Below, piece by piece: positions 51,780 to 61,533 of a stretch of DNA of 64,000 nt (position 1 is the first letter of the stretch; every line of letters starts with the position of its first letter). The notes beneath the pieces were generated by a model. The model was given only the letters and a program-made list of their open reading frames with translations, did no database searches and was not told the DNA's origin. The translations under genes were made by a program, and so were the position numbers. Origin of the DNA: Gari tellinella (taxonomy: Eukaryota; Mollusca; Bivalvia; Cardiida; Psammobiidae); NCBI GenBank assembly GCA_922989275.2, contig OV277859.1, forward strand, positions 92,268,198 through 92,332,197, in the 5' to 3' direction.

Positions 51780-52279
51780 CAGACCTAATTAGCATAATTG
51801 ATACAATTTGTCCAGTGCGAGACATTAAAATGCAAAACTGATGTGCTTATAATGTTCGTTGACCCTAAAAACATAGGTGTAGACACCTTTTTCAGGAGGT
51901 TACCATGTATAATAAATGTATTACAGCCAATAAACGGAATTTCAGTAATGGCGGACTTAATTAGCATTAGCGTAATTGATGTAATTAGTCCAGTGCGAGT
52001 CATTAAAATGCAACACTGATGTGCTTATAATGTTCGTAGACCCTGAAAACATAGGTGTAGACACCTTTTGTAGGAGGTTACCACGTATAATAAATGTGTT
52101 GCAGCCAATAAACGGAATTCCAGTAATGGCGGACTTAATTAGCATATTTTGAGAAATGCTCAAGGGATATCACCGAGCACCCTCTTGAATCTTGATAAGG
52201 ACCCCCTAGACTATTGAAAACTGCAGAGAAAAAAAGTTCATCCGGCATTTCCACGTTTAACCCCTTGACTCCCGGACTA
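51780..52279 (-). repeat. Right terminal/subterminal repeats of the 3.9-kb transposon
   Basis: Two ~173-bp units (51785-51957, 51958-52135) share GTGCTTATAATGTTCGT, ACATAGGTGTAGACACCTTT and CAATAAACGGAATT. Their CGTAGACCCTGAAAAC and GTAATGGCGGACTTAATTAG parts are the complement of the left units, but the middles have diverged. Confidence 0.87.
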
Positions 52280-52351
52280 TAACGACTCCCTCCGAATAGA
52301 ACATACACTCTGTGTCTGCATATTGGATGACGTATTAAAGAGGGAGCACTG

Positions 52352-52780
52352 CATATTTTATAGATCTCAATGCTGCTTTAAATTGTAGGCGTATCATTTG
52401 ATTGTCGATAAGATTTTGTCAGAATTCCCAGGGTTTATCAGCTAAATACAAACAGTTACCTAAGGTGCTTTCAATCGATAGTAATGGTAAAAAGATTGCT
52501 TTTCATTTGGAGAAAAACAACTTCATTAAACTTGTATTTGAAGCTATTTGTTATCAGACATTACCTTTAATAGCAGTCTCGGTGCGTCATTTGAAACTGG
52601 AAACCTGAACGTTTTAGACAAATTAAATTATCTACAAACTATTTCATCAGTAACCGAATAACACGTTGAACACATGCGAAGAATAAACACGCTCTTTACA
52701 AACCGTGTAACTGTGAAGAGTACACATTTTCTATATCAAAATTGTATACCAAGATCAGAGATCTCCCACAAGAGCTCTCT
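52352..52780. other. No gene; broken family E hairpin at the right end
   Basis: 52750-52780 (AGATCAGAGATCTCCCACAA GAGCTCTCT) is a hairpin that the next element interrupts; it resumes at 53024 as TGATCCGG. The 68-codon frame at 52402 shows no resemblance. Confidence 0.4.
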
Positions 52781-53023
52781 GGGGCCCGTTTTACTAAATT
52801 ACTTACGCAAAAGTTTTGCGTAAGTAGAAATTTTAAATTTTAATTTATATTTTTTATTATCACTTGCTACAAACAGCAAATAGCCAGACGAGAGGAAGCG
52901 CTAAAAGCGCGTCCTCTGATCTGGCTATTTGCTGTTTGCAAACGTTTATGATCGAAAAATAAGAGTTACACGATTTTGACTTACGCAAAAGTTTTGCGTA
53001 AGTTGTTTAATAAAACGGGCCCC
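52781..53023. mobile_element. 243-bp TIR element with GGGGCCCGTTTTA ends
   Basis: GGGGCCCGTTTTACTAAATT and ATAAAACGGGCCCC bound it. Each end also has its own small hairpin CTTACGCAAAAGTTTTGCGTAAG. The centre is a third, independent hairpin (CAAACAGCAAATAGCCAGA ... TCTGGCTATTTGCTGTTTG). Inserted into a family E-like hairpin. Confidence 0.88.
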
Positions 53024-53649
53024 TGATCCGGATTTACACCGGTTGTCATTTTGAAAAATGATGTAACCACCACTCTTTATTGTAAACAATTACATTTATT
53101 GGAAATTGGAATTGTCAGGTCCGTAAAAAGACATAAAACCTCCAAAACTTCCCCAAACCATTAAAAAACAACCAAACTACTTAAATTCCTTATTATCTAA
53201 TCAAATAATACTTATAAATGGCGAATTTTAGCTAAATTTATGAAAAACAATGTTAAATTAAAATAAATGTACTACGCATTTTTCTCATTTCAAAGGGAGC
53301 AACTCGTACAAATCTATATACAGTTATTTCTAGATATTAACCAGATATCCAATAGCTTTGTCCTGGTTTTGAAGACAGGTATCCAATTTCAGCCTGCTTT
53401 AAGCTACCATATGTTAGAATATGGAAAACTTGTTTATAAAAGTGGTTTGGGGAGGTAAGGATAGGTTTGGGGTCTTTAGACGGGACGAAAATTGTCTACT
53501 TAAAGGTTCAAGGGTGAATAAGTTAATAAATTGATTATTATAAATTGTTGTACTTTTTGTCGAGAACATGCAGGGCTACCATACTTACGTTGCTGATAAA
53601 AATCCTAAGATTCTCAAATTTTCAAGCACGATTTTAGAAATCGTACCTT
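53024..53649. other. No gene; fragments of families P and K
   Basis: 53330-53415 holds TAGCTTTGTCCTGGTTTTGAAGACAGG (part shown) and CAGCCTGCTTTAAGCTACC, a broken family P. 53572-53650 has GCAGGGCTACCATAC and AAAATCCTAAGATT, a family K left part. Confidence 0.45.
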
Positions 53650-53975
53650 TAACACTTTCACTATCATACTCTATAACACAAATAAAAATATGCAAACAGT
53701 TTTGATCCAGATCAGACGCCGCGTAACGCGGCGTCTGATCTGTATCTAAACTATTTGACACCCACATCAGTATTTCCTACGTAAAAAACACGTATTATCC
53801 TAAAGTTTAAAGAAAGAGCAGAAATCCGAAGAATTCGGAAATAATCCATAGGTCCGAAGAAATTAAGACAAATCCGATAATTTCGGAAAAATACGGAAAA
53901 CGGTGAATTACAAAATAAATATTTTGTTGCAGACGACACCTTCAAAGCAGACGATAGAATGGCAGACTAAAGATT
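53650..53975 (-). mobile_element. Family D-type MITE with family K flank
   Basis: Hairpin 53692-53760 (CAAACAGTTTTGATCCAGAT ... GATCTGTATCTAAACTATTTG, tip CGCCGCGTAACGCGGCG), then CAGACGACACCTTC. Inner AGAAATCCGAAGAATTCGG direct repeats are family K-like. Confidence 0.62.
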
Positions 53976-54126
53976 ATCTGGCCCTAGTGGTAATTTACTT
54001 CTTGTTAGTTCTATTTAGTAAGCACAATGCGCCAATAATGAGAACATGATGAGTTTTGTTATTTACAATGCAGTTATACCCTTCGTTCATGGTCACTACA
54101 AGGTCAAGATTTGGTTACCGCATTAA

Positions 54127-54359
54127 CCCTTTAACTTTCAATGACGCCTTAAAGCGTGTTTGCAAACAGTTTGGGTCCTGATCAGACGCCGCGTCACGCG
54201 GCGTCTGATCAGGACCCAAACTCTTTGATACCCTTATCGATATTTATTAAGTCATACAATTCTCAATCTAACTTTGAAATGCAGACAACGATACCAAAGC
54301 AGAGGACAATAAAGCGTCGAAGGGGTAAACATCTCCCAAATAATTTGATAGTGAAAGGG
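54127..54359 (+). mobile_element. Family D MITE, intact type copy
   Basis: TTAACCCTTTAACTTTCAAT (TTAA 54123) to GATAGTGAAAGGGTTAA (TTAA 54360). Hairpin GCAAACAGTTTGGGTCCTGA ... TCAGGACCCAAACTC: the G in GGGTCC is matched by C in GGACCC, a compensated change relative to GGATCC copies. Confidence 0.88.
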
Positions 54360-54631
54360 TTAATTTCAATCGACAAATATTTCTGTAAGTCGTCGTAGAA
54401 GATAGACACTCTTGTATAGGAAAATGTATCAGTCAAGAACACGCAAAATAGTCTCTATCTGATATCAAACAGTTTTGATCGTGATCAAATGTTTTTCAGG
54501 GAAGCCATTTGTAGATATAACATTACAAAAAAGTATTATACGACTTCATGTGCATGTACGAACATGCAAATGAATAAGGAAAACACATTTAAATATAATG
54601 GAAAAATAATATACATATATAGGGGGAAGTC

Positions 54632-54810
54632 TAAACTGCACGTAACAGAGATGAAGGGTCATGTGTTGATGTAAGTACAGAACTGGTGAGGTTCACTATT
54701 ACATGTGTATCTCCGTTTATATATATATATATATATCATGTAATAGTGAACCTCACCAGTTCTGTACTTACATCAACACATGACCCTTCATCTCTGTTAC
54801 GTGCAGTTTA
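54632..54810. repeat. 179-bp foldback with (TA)n loop
   Basis: TAAACTGCACGTAACAGAGA faces TCTCTGTTACGTGCAGTTTA. The ~73-bp arms match with no visible mismatch, the centre is GTATCTCCGTTT plus (AT)n. No similar sequence elsewhere in the window. Confidence 0.92.
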
Positions 54811-55221
54811 TATATATACTCGTACACACAATCATTATATCAGTTGCAAACAGTTTTGAGCCAGCTCAGACGTTAAGTAAATCGACGTTTGATCAGGCTC
54901 GCAACTGTTTGCCATTTAGATTCAAGGAGAGAATAGTAATATTCCACTGTAGCATTAGATACATGTAAGTCCCTTGCTTGCATCATTATTTGAAGTATTT
55001 TGGCAAATATCGACCTAACGCCCCGGGCTATAAATGGTGTATTTATCTTATAGACTTCCGTGAACTGCTATCAAAAGCCGTTAACATATACATGTACATG
55101 TATGTACTGATAAAGCTGTTCGAGGGAAACTCATAGTTTTCCCCGTAACATCACACTGTATACCTTACTATAAATAGTAACTAAATTGCTTTGATGACAA
55201 TGCAATACGCCTTGCTGAGCG
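54811..55221. mobile_element. Partial family A relative, then unremarkable sequence
   Basis: 54843-54950: GCAAACAGTTTTGAGCCAGC ... GATCAGGCTCGCAACTGTTT then AATATTCCACTG. Nothing recognised from 54955 to 55221. Confidence 0.5.
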
Positions 55222-55280
55222 GGCCAATAACCGGATGCAGTCCAATAACCGGTTATTTGGACTGCATCCGGTTATTGGCC
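55222..55280. repeat. 59-bp palindrome
   Basis: GGCCAATAACCGGATGCAGT and ACTGCATCCGGTTATTGGCC around CCAATAACCGGTTATTTGG; itself contains the smaller AATAACCGGTTATT. A second short one, GGCCGTTTAATAA / TTATTAAACGGCC, is at 55461-55495. Confidence 0.85.
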
Positions 55281-55861
55281 AGGGCAACAAAATTTATGAA
55301 CGTGAAAACGTTAGTAATGTAACGTTCAAAATGGCCAACATTCGATGATGATGACGTCATTCGGTTTCTATAACGGCCGCGCTTATTTAAACATTCAAAC
55401 AATCTTTATATTCGTTGATGTTGAACCAGGTATACAATAAACAAGTCATTAAACGACACTGGCCGTTTAATAATATACAGTTATTAAACGGCCGAGGGCG
55501 GACCGTCGTTGTAGAAATTCGAAGATTTTGGCATGAGAAAAGCACAATGCAAACAGAAGACATTTACAGTGTTCCTCCCATCAAAGGCTCTCCCAACAAC
55601 GATTCCTTTCTAACAGCAACCCTTGCCGCAGTTCCCTGAACAGGACAATTATGTCTAACGCTTTAAAGCCGCATTGTGCTTTTGGGAAACCTGCATAAAA
55701 CGGTTGCTTGGGATCCCATTAGAACTACATGGGACGTGATTCTTTCACAAAAAGCGGCTTTACCTAAGAAATTCGCTTTTTATTTATGTTTTTAATTTAT
55801 GGGTGTTAACACCCATTAATTTGACCTTGTCAACGGAAAGAAGGACAACTCTGTAAATACA

Positions 55862-55995
55862 GGGCTCCAGATAAGGGGAGTATTTCGAAAACTAAAACCT
55901 TTATTTCTGCTTTAAAACCAATGGTGTCACTACTCATTAGAATCGTCTCGAAGAGACAATTCTAATGAGTAGTAACATCATATCATTCGGTGCTG
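55862..55995. repeat. Family S inverted element
   Basis: CTCCAGATAAGGGGAGTATT, then ACTCATTAGAATCGTCTCGA facing AGAGACAATTCTAATGAGTAG. The same structure occurs at 16801-16936 and, looser, at 56729-56928. Confidence 0.75.
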
Positions 55996-56082
55996 AAATA
56001 ATAAAAAATAAAATGAGTGATAAACTGTTGGATTTGTTCAGTTTTCTTCGGATCAGCTGGAGCACAGGAATGGAGTGGTTAA

Positions 56083-56246
56083 CCCTTATTCTGCTGCACA
56101 GACGTCTGCTTTGAAATTCTCATGTGCAAAATTTGTTTAGTTTAGATTTATTCATAGTTTTGATTAAAAGAACCTTAAGACGATTGTCAAACAGTTTGGA
56201 TCCAGATAAGACGCCGAGTTACCCGGCGTCTGTTCGAGATTCAAAC
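56083..56246 (+). mobile_element. Family D MITE, right part replaced
   Basis: TTAACCCTTATTCTGCTGCA, hairpin CAAACAGTTTGGATCCAGAT, ending GATTCAAACAG where the next element begins. Orthologous to 17031-17235 in the other composite. Confidence 0.8.
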
Positions 56247-56387
56247 AGTCAAACAACTAGGTCTGACGTGTCAAAGGTCAGCCGAGTCCAATTTTTAGGT
56301 AACACAGCATTCCGCATGTTCTCGGACCATATTTTAAACAGCCGAGTTTCGTATATGAGGTGAAATAATGAAGGCGGAATTATTGTG

Positions 56388-56475
56388 AGCAGTTTAGCGC
56401 AGTAGGCAAAGGTTAGGTATGCAAAGGCAAATAGCAGTATTTTAGTAAGCGTGGGTTCGAATCCCACGTCGACCT
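56388..56475 (+). other. tRNA-like sequence, left arm
   Basis: GTTTAGCGCAGTAGGC resembles an A box and GGGTTCGAATCCC is a full T-loop/B box, followed by ACGTCGACC and a T run (TTTTTTT at 56480). The D arm and anticodon stem are not convincing, so a SINE head or a decayed tRNA is likely. Confidence 0.5.
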
Positions 56476-57221
56476 TACACTTTTTTTATTTAAATCTTGC
56501 ATGAATAGTAAAGCATTATATTCTATTCCATACTGTTTAATAGAAGCTGACCATTTATGAACACGTTCGCCAGTGTTGGTGAAGGGTTGCTTTGTTTCAG
56601 TTCGAGTCCGATATTAGTCATATTTTAAACAATTAATCGATGATAAAATACATACATGTACATGTATATACATATAGGCTTCTATAATATTGAAATGTAA
56701 TGAGTTACAAGCATGATCTGTTTACTGGGCTCCAGATAAGGGGGAATAGACACAAGTTTTCCAACATTTTCCTCATGTCTGCACTAAACCTTATGGTTTG
56801 ATTGCATGTACTAATTAGAATGGTCTCTTCGAGAAGCTTTTGATTAGTAGTCACACTATGGGGTTTAAAGGAGACATGAAGATTTTACTTTTTGAAATAC
56901 TCTCCTTGTCTGGAGCCTTAATTACGGTGAAACACATAGGAATCGACCACTCATTAAGGACTATTAAAGTGGTCTTTTTAGACAGGCTGCTGCTGAATGT
57001 AGAACAAAAGTAATGGAGACTGCCTTATGCATTATTCCCCCATTATGCTGTCAACTGCCTTAAAGGCCAACAATGACTTATGTATAGAGATGTTTCACCG
57101 TATAATCATCTACATAGATCTACATTACAATGAAAGTATATGATGGTTGAAATGAAATTGGAAATAAAGTAATTATAGAATCCTTAATATATTTTAGCAA
57201 AAAAAAAGTTTTAGGTTGATG

Positions 57222-57310
57222 CGAGTTTCGAACCCACGCTAAATAAAATTTCCCCGATCATATACTCGATTATGGGCCTACGACCTATCCATTACGCTAT
57301 GTTTCTGATA
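57222..57310 (-). other. tRNA-like sequence, right arm, opposite strand
   Basis: On the minus strand: ATAGCGTAATGGATAGGTCG (A box-like) and GGGTTCGAAACTC (B box with one change), ending CATCAACCT, like the CGTCGACCT end of the left unit, then a T run. The 5' parts of the two units differ. Confidence 0.5.
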
Positions 57311-57875
57311 ACTAATCCGCTCATTGTTTATACCTATAACTCAACCTTGTTTTTTAAAAGAATGAGACGAGGATATCCGAAATGCTGATCTCCCTTAAAA
57401 ATGGACTCGGCGACCCCGTGACACGTCAGACCTAGTTGTTTGACTATACTTTCGGTTTGTTATGGTTTTAAACTGCCACTTTTGATGAATTAGGTCTGTC
57501 TTTAACATTTCATAGATCAGTTTGGCCCATAAGAAGGTTGAAACATTATTATTAACCGTTATTGTATTTCGGACATTAAAAAAAGGTCTGAAAACACAAT
57601 GGGACTTTAAATGATGCAATATCGTCTGCTTAACATTGTCGTCTGTTGTTTTTTCTCAAGTTACGTATAAGTGGATAATTTGATAAAGTAAATAAAATGA
57701 CAAGTGACAAGCAGCTTAAACTAAGATCAGACGCCGCATTACGCGGCGTCTGATCTGGATTCAAGCTGTTTGCAAATGTAAGCAAAGTCTTAATTTCCCT
57801 CCCTAAAACGACTGCATCCGAACACGCACGCATGTTTGGTCTCCAATTGGATGCCGTTGCAGAGAGGGAAAGCTG

Positions 57876-58881
57876 TACTCGGATTTTGGCTTGAAGAGAG
57901 CACAATGCATACTCCTTCAGAAGACATTTACTTGCTGAACTGAGCAGGATCGGTCATTACAATGCCATGTCTATTATATATATAGGAATAATCATTTTTA
58001 CAGTTCAATATCTGTAGAGCGACCAACCTGTAAATAAGGATTGATATCTCTAAATGTATCGGTCGCTCAATGCATGGCAAAAGCGTTGAAGAAAGCTTCT
58101 AAGGAGCTTTTTGCATTGAGTATAAATTATCGTTCTGCATCAAATTGACTGCGGTCCTAATAACAGTCTATGAGAAACAATATCAGCATCAGCCAATATT
58201 TACTGTAAAGGATAATGATGTTAACTGCCTGACTTACCAAAATGATTAGCGTGTTATCAATTATGTCATTCGTTAAATCAACGTAAACACCCTGATATAG
58301 GTTATGTAAACAGCTTCATAGGAACATCCCTTGCATGCTTCAGGGCTACCTTAGATTGCTCATAAAAATCCTAAGATTTCCAAATTGTCATGCGCATTTT
58401 AGGAATCCGTTTCATAATACTTCGTATGACAAATGTTGTCGTTAGTCAGATTATAAAAGTCTTATCTATTATTTATTTCTCCATCTAAACCTGTATTGTG
58501 ACATCCCTTTGGAATCGTCTTTTCAAGACAATTCCAAAGAAATGTCACAGGACAGGATTAGATAGAGATTTAAGAAATTAAATGCATTTTAAAGTTTTGA
58601 CTTGCGACCCTTTTTGTCGTATGAAGTTTTCTGAATCGGGCCCAATATATTTAACCCTTTCGCTGCCAGGCTCTATAACATAAACATAACTCATACAAAC
58701 TTATGCAAACAGTTTGGATTCAGATCAGATGCCGCGGTGAGTTAAGGAAAAACCCGAAGATTTAGGAAAAATCCGGGAAAATGGCATCCCCGGTGCTTAT
58801 GATTTACACAATCAGTGGATATCTCATCTAATCCTCTCAGCTACTAAACGGCTAAGCCTTCAATTATTGCCTTGATTGTTA
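57876..58881. other. No gene; small palindromes and a family K piece
   Basis: 58008-58075 has GTAGAGCGACCAACCTG and ATGTATCGGTCGCTC. 58500-58548 has TGACATCCCTTTGGAATCGTC / GACAATTCCAAAGAAATGTCA. 58340-58400 is a family K left part. 58700-58735 is half a family D hairpin. Confidence 0.5.
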
Positions 58882-59127
58882 CAGTGGAGAATCTGTTATT
58901 CTTTCCCAATAAACGCGTTTACGCTAAAACTATTATTTACAGTGCAAATAGTTTGGAGCCAGATCAGACGCCGGGTAACCCGGCGTCTGATCAGGCTCCA
59001 AACTGCTTGCCACCAAGATAAACAAGAATTATCAGAATTGTCCAAAAGTTGTTCTTTTCTACGTTTTAGTGCTTTGCGTTTGCGTACGTTTGCGTTTAAA
59101 CGGGAAAGAATAACAGATTCTCCACTG
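58882..59127 (+). mobile_element. Family A MITE (A17)
   Basis: CAGTGGAGAATCTGTTATTC to CAGATTCTCCACTG, TA-flanked, 246 bp; right arm CCAAACTGCTTGCC has one change. Confidence 0.93.
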
Positions 59128-59827
59128 TATATACCCTTGGTTCTATTGTTTTTGGAATCCTATAATCTGTTATTGACAGAAAGGGCTGTCATTTACTCCG
59201 GATTTTTCCGAAATCTTAGGATTTTTATCCTGGCAAATGCTAGCTTAATGCAGGCTGAAAGTAAATCAGGATGTGCCAAAGTTATCGCGCTTAAAAATAG
59301 AACTTATGGCAACCATGCTAGCTTAGATCAACAATCGTATTTCAGTAAAATCGAAATTAAAACAAACTGTGTAAACCCATATCAGAAAGATCATAAGGAA
59401 TCTTTCTGATTTGTGCCTACATTATTTGCAAATAATAAGTATACATGTATTGGATTCCATAAAAAGTATCAAATCGAACATTGATATTAATAATTATGAT
59501 CCTTATCAACATTTTTGTTAACAAAGGTTAGGACAAAAAAATAAATTTGACCATCGCATTTTTCCAGTGTCGCAAACAAACATTCAGCAAATGTTTAGAA
59601 TTGCGACCATCAGTATCACCGATAGTGGCTACTCTATTTACGGAATGGCTTTAACAGAGGTTGAATTAAAATCGGTCCAAAAATAAAGATTATAATTATG
59701 GCGCTAACAAACGAATGTTGGCGGACGGACGGATAGACGTGCGAGCGGACAACACAGGGTTTACCATTATATGACCCGTTTGCACGGCGTATATGACCCG
59801 TTTTCACGGGCGTATTAAAACGTGTTA
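59128..59827. other. No gene; family K remnant and a short direct repeat
   Basis: 59190-59320 has GGGCTGTCATTTACTCCGG and AACTTATGGCAACCATG, a worn family K. TATATGACCCGTTT occurs twice at 59767-59803. Confidence 0.45.
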
Positions 59828-60073
59828 CAGTGGAGAAAACGTTATTCTTTCCCAATAAACGCGTTTACGCTAAAACTATTATTTGCAGTGCAAACAGTTT
59901 GGAGCCAGATCAGACGCCGGGTAACCCGGCGTCTGATCAGGTTCCAAACTGTTTGCCACCAAGATAAACATGAAATATCAGAATTGTCCAAAAATTGTTC
60001 TTTTCTACGTTTTATTGCTTTGCGTTTGCGTACGTTTGCGTTTAAACGGGAAAGAATAACATATTCTCCACTG
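59828..60073 (+). mobile_element. Family A MITE (A18)
   Basis: CAGTGGAGAAAACGTTATTC start but CATATTCTCCACTG end; like A11 it has two different end variants. 246 bp. Confidence 0.93.
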
Positions 60074-60554
60074 TAGAAGCACTGACTAGGCTGTTCAGGA
60101 AACACACCATTAGTGTTGCCATGAACAGCATAATGCTATACGCAGGGTACTAGTCTCCCTAAGAGACAATACCCAGAAGGAGTATAAGGCGAATAGAACA
60201 TTCGGATTGATTGAAGACAAAATCATAGAATTTTAAGCGGTTATATTTACCCCTTTTACAGCCACTTGACTGTAATTCTGAAATTGCTGCTAACTTGATT
60301 ACTCAGCAGGTGATCAAGATCCGAACTGTTTGATGAAGGTCTAGATGGTTCGATTGCCGGTCTAAGGATTAAGCTATTAATCAGAGGAAGCACGTTTTGC
60401 TCTTTTCTACTTTATTTCAGCCACAAGGACTTATTTGATATTGCTCACTGTAAAAATTAAAACCATTGGGACATTCTGTCGACTGCTATAATAATCTTAA
60501 ACCTCGTATCAATTGCTTTTAACACAAAGTAGATTGTCCATAAAGTGCAAACTA
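60074..60554. other. No gene recognised
   Basis: A family D-like start (TTTACCCCTTTTACAGCCAC, 60246) and a lone GTGATCAAGATCCGAACTG arm (60310). Nothing coding. Confidence 0.4.
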
Positions 60555-60830
60555 AGTGGCAAACAGTTACAGAGGGAGTGGTCTGATCAGGGTCTAAACT
60601 GTTTGCCAAGGTCCATCTGCTCCAATACTAGTGATCACTACGGTATAATACAATATACGATATATTTTATTGGCATTAAGTACAATGTTGTATTGGCATA
60701 ACGTACAATGTTGTATAAATTATACATAAGACAAAAATAACGTTTTCCTTTTTTTTGAACTACCTACTTTACTGATAGTTCGTTTATTGCATTATATGAA
60801 AAGCATGATAAACGTAACAAATACAAAATA
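60555..60830. repeat. Reduced hairpin, then AT-rich repeat
   Basis: 60558-60607: GGCAAACAGTTACAGAGGG then TGATCAGGGTCTAAACTGTTTGCC, half of a family E cassette. ATTGGCAT..GTACAATGTTGTAT occurs twice at 60670-60718. Confidence 0.55.
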
Positions 60831-61187
60831 CAGTGTTCCCTCCCTACAACGGTCCTCTGAACAACGATTCCCTCCTTACAACGACGCTTGTCGCAGTTCC
60901 CTTTACATGAATTTTATGTCTAACGCTTTACTGCTGTAATGTCGTATGCTTAAAGTTGTTGTCTGCTGTTTTTCTCAAAGTTACATATTGGACATTTTGA
61001 CGGAACAAAAGTTAATTACGAGTGACAAACTGCTTGAATCAAGATCAGACGCCGCGTTACGCGGCGTCTGATCTGGATTCAAGCTGTTTGCAAATTCAAA
61101 CCGATTTCCCTATCTACAACGACTCCCTCCGAACAACGAACTCAAATTTTGTCTCCAATTTGGTGGCGTTGTAGAGAGGGAGCGCTG
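60831..61187 (+). mobile_element. Family C MITE, intact type copy (C9)
   Basis: CAGTGTTCCCTCCCTACAAC to TTGTAGAGAGGGAGCGCTG, TA on both sides, 357 bp. Hairpin 61026-61090 (GCTTGAATCAAGATCAGACG, CGCCGCGTTACGCGGCG tip). Serves as the empty-site reference for C7 and C8. Confidence 0.93.
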
Positions 61188-61529
61188 TAATCATACGTAT
61201 ACGCATACGTATATGTACTGAAAGATGGCTAAATTATATCTCTCAATGCTTTGTTGAATGTTTAGAATAAAGTTTCCAACAAAACAAGTCTTTAATATGT
61301 TATAGATAATTATGGGATAAAAAGTCTATGAACTTTTCGCCCACCTTTTTGTGATGATGGTTCATTTGCCTTTAATCAATGATTATGTGAATAGGTTCAT
61401 CTTCCTGTGCCAATTATGATCTATTTTGATACTACCCATCTTTGCAGTATGATCGATTAGCCTGTAAAACATACAAATAGCTCAGCTTAAACTCGTATGA
61501 ACCGAATCATAACTGGAATTTTGTATTTC
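61188..61529. other. No gene recognised
   Basis: ATACGTATACGCATACGTAT at 61193-61213 is a small palindromic repeat. No other structure seen. Confidence 0.35.
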
Positions 61530-61533
61530 TTAA

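Larger units (their letters stand above)
48391..52279 (-). mobile_element. 3.9-kb TIR DNA transposon carrying a CXC-motif gene
   Basis: Ends TAGTCCAGGAGTCAAAGG and CCTTGACTCCCGGACTA are inverted. Similarity of the two ends continues for about 170 bp (GGAAATGCCGGATGAAC, CTCTGCAGTTTTCAATAG, GATATCCCTTGAGCATTTC). TA flanks both sides (48389-48390, 52280-52281), and taking the element out restores the family C sequence CTTATAACGACTCC. Inside each end lie two ~170-bp subterminal repeats. The only gene-like content is the minus-strand pseudogene 49590-51400. No DDE transposase was recognised by eye; the carried gene may encode the mobility protein. The TSO1-like CXC differs from the CxC modules of KDZ transposons. 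Confidence 0.88.
47940..52351 (+). mobile_element. Family C MITE split by two later insertions (C7)
   Basis: CAGTGCTCCCTCACTACAAC start and TAAAGAGGGAGCACTG end. The family D element at 48051 sits at its internal TTAA, and the 3.9-kb transposon at 48391 sits in its CCCT(A)TATAACGACTCC segment. The hairpin remnant is TCAGACGCCGCGTGACGAGG at 48308. Without the insertions it is ~360 bp like C9. Confidence 0.87.
56247..57445. mobile_element. 1.2-kb TIR element with two opposed tRNA-like sequences
   Basis: AGTCAAACAACTAGGTCTGA (56247) and TCAGACCTAGTTGTTTGACT (to 57445) are inverted over 27 bp and, more loosely, over ~41 bp to GGACTCGGC. A tRNA-like unit lies ~140 bp in from each end, facing inward-outward in mirror fashion, and a family S-type palindrome lies in the middle. 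Confidence 0.8.
55667..57606. mobile_element. 1.94-kb TTAA element, copy 2 (tRNA-like cargo)
   Basis: AGCCGCATTGTGCTTTTGGG start and GAAAACACAATGGGACT end, TTAA at 55663-55666 and 57607-57610. Outer segments match copy 1 at 16623-18557, including a nested family S palindrome and the same family D MITE. In the middle it has the 1.2-kb TIR element 56247-57445 where copy 1 has the reversing tandem array. Confidence 0.87.
55567..57875 (+). mobile_element. Family C MITE split by the 1.94-kb TTAA element (C8)
   Basis: Left part 55567-55666 (CAGTGTTCCTCCCATCAAAG ... TGTCTAACGCT) and right part 57607-57875 (ATGATGCAATATCGTCTGCT ... GCAGAGAGGGAAAGCTG) rebuild a normal family C copy; hairpin 57712-57774 in the right part. 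Confidence 0.87.

Noticed and set aside
59834..60076. Long open frames through family A copies (also 39884, 41329, 58876)
   Set aside because: Length comes from repeat sequence free of stops; the extensions into unique DNA show no protein resemblance.
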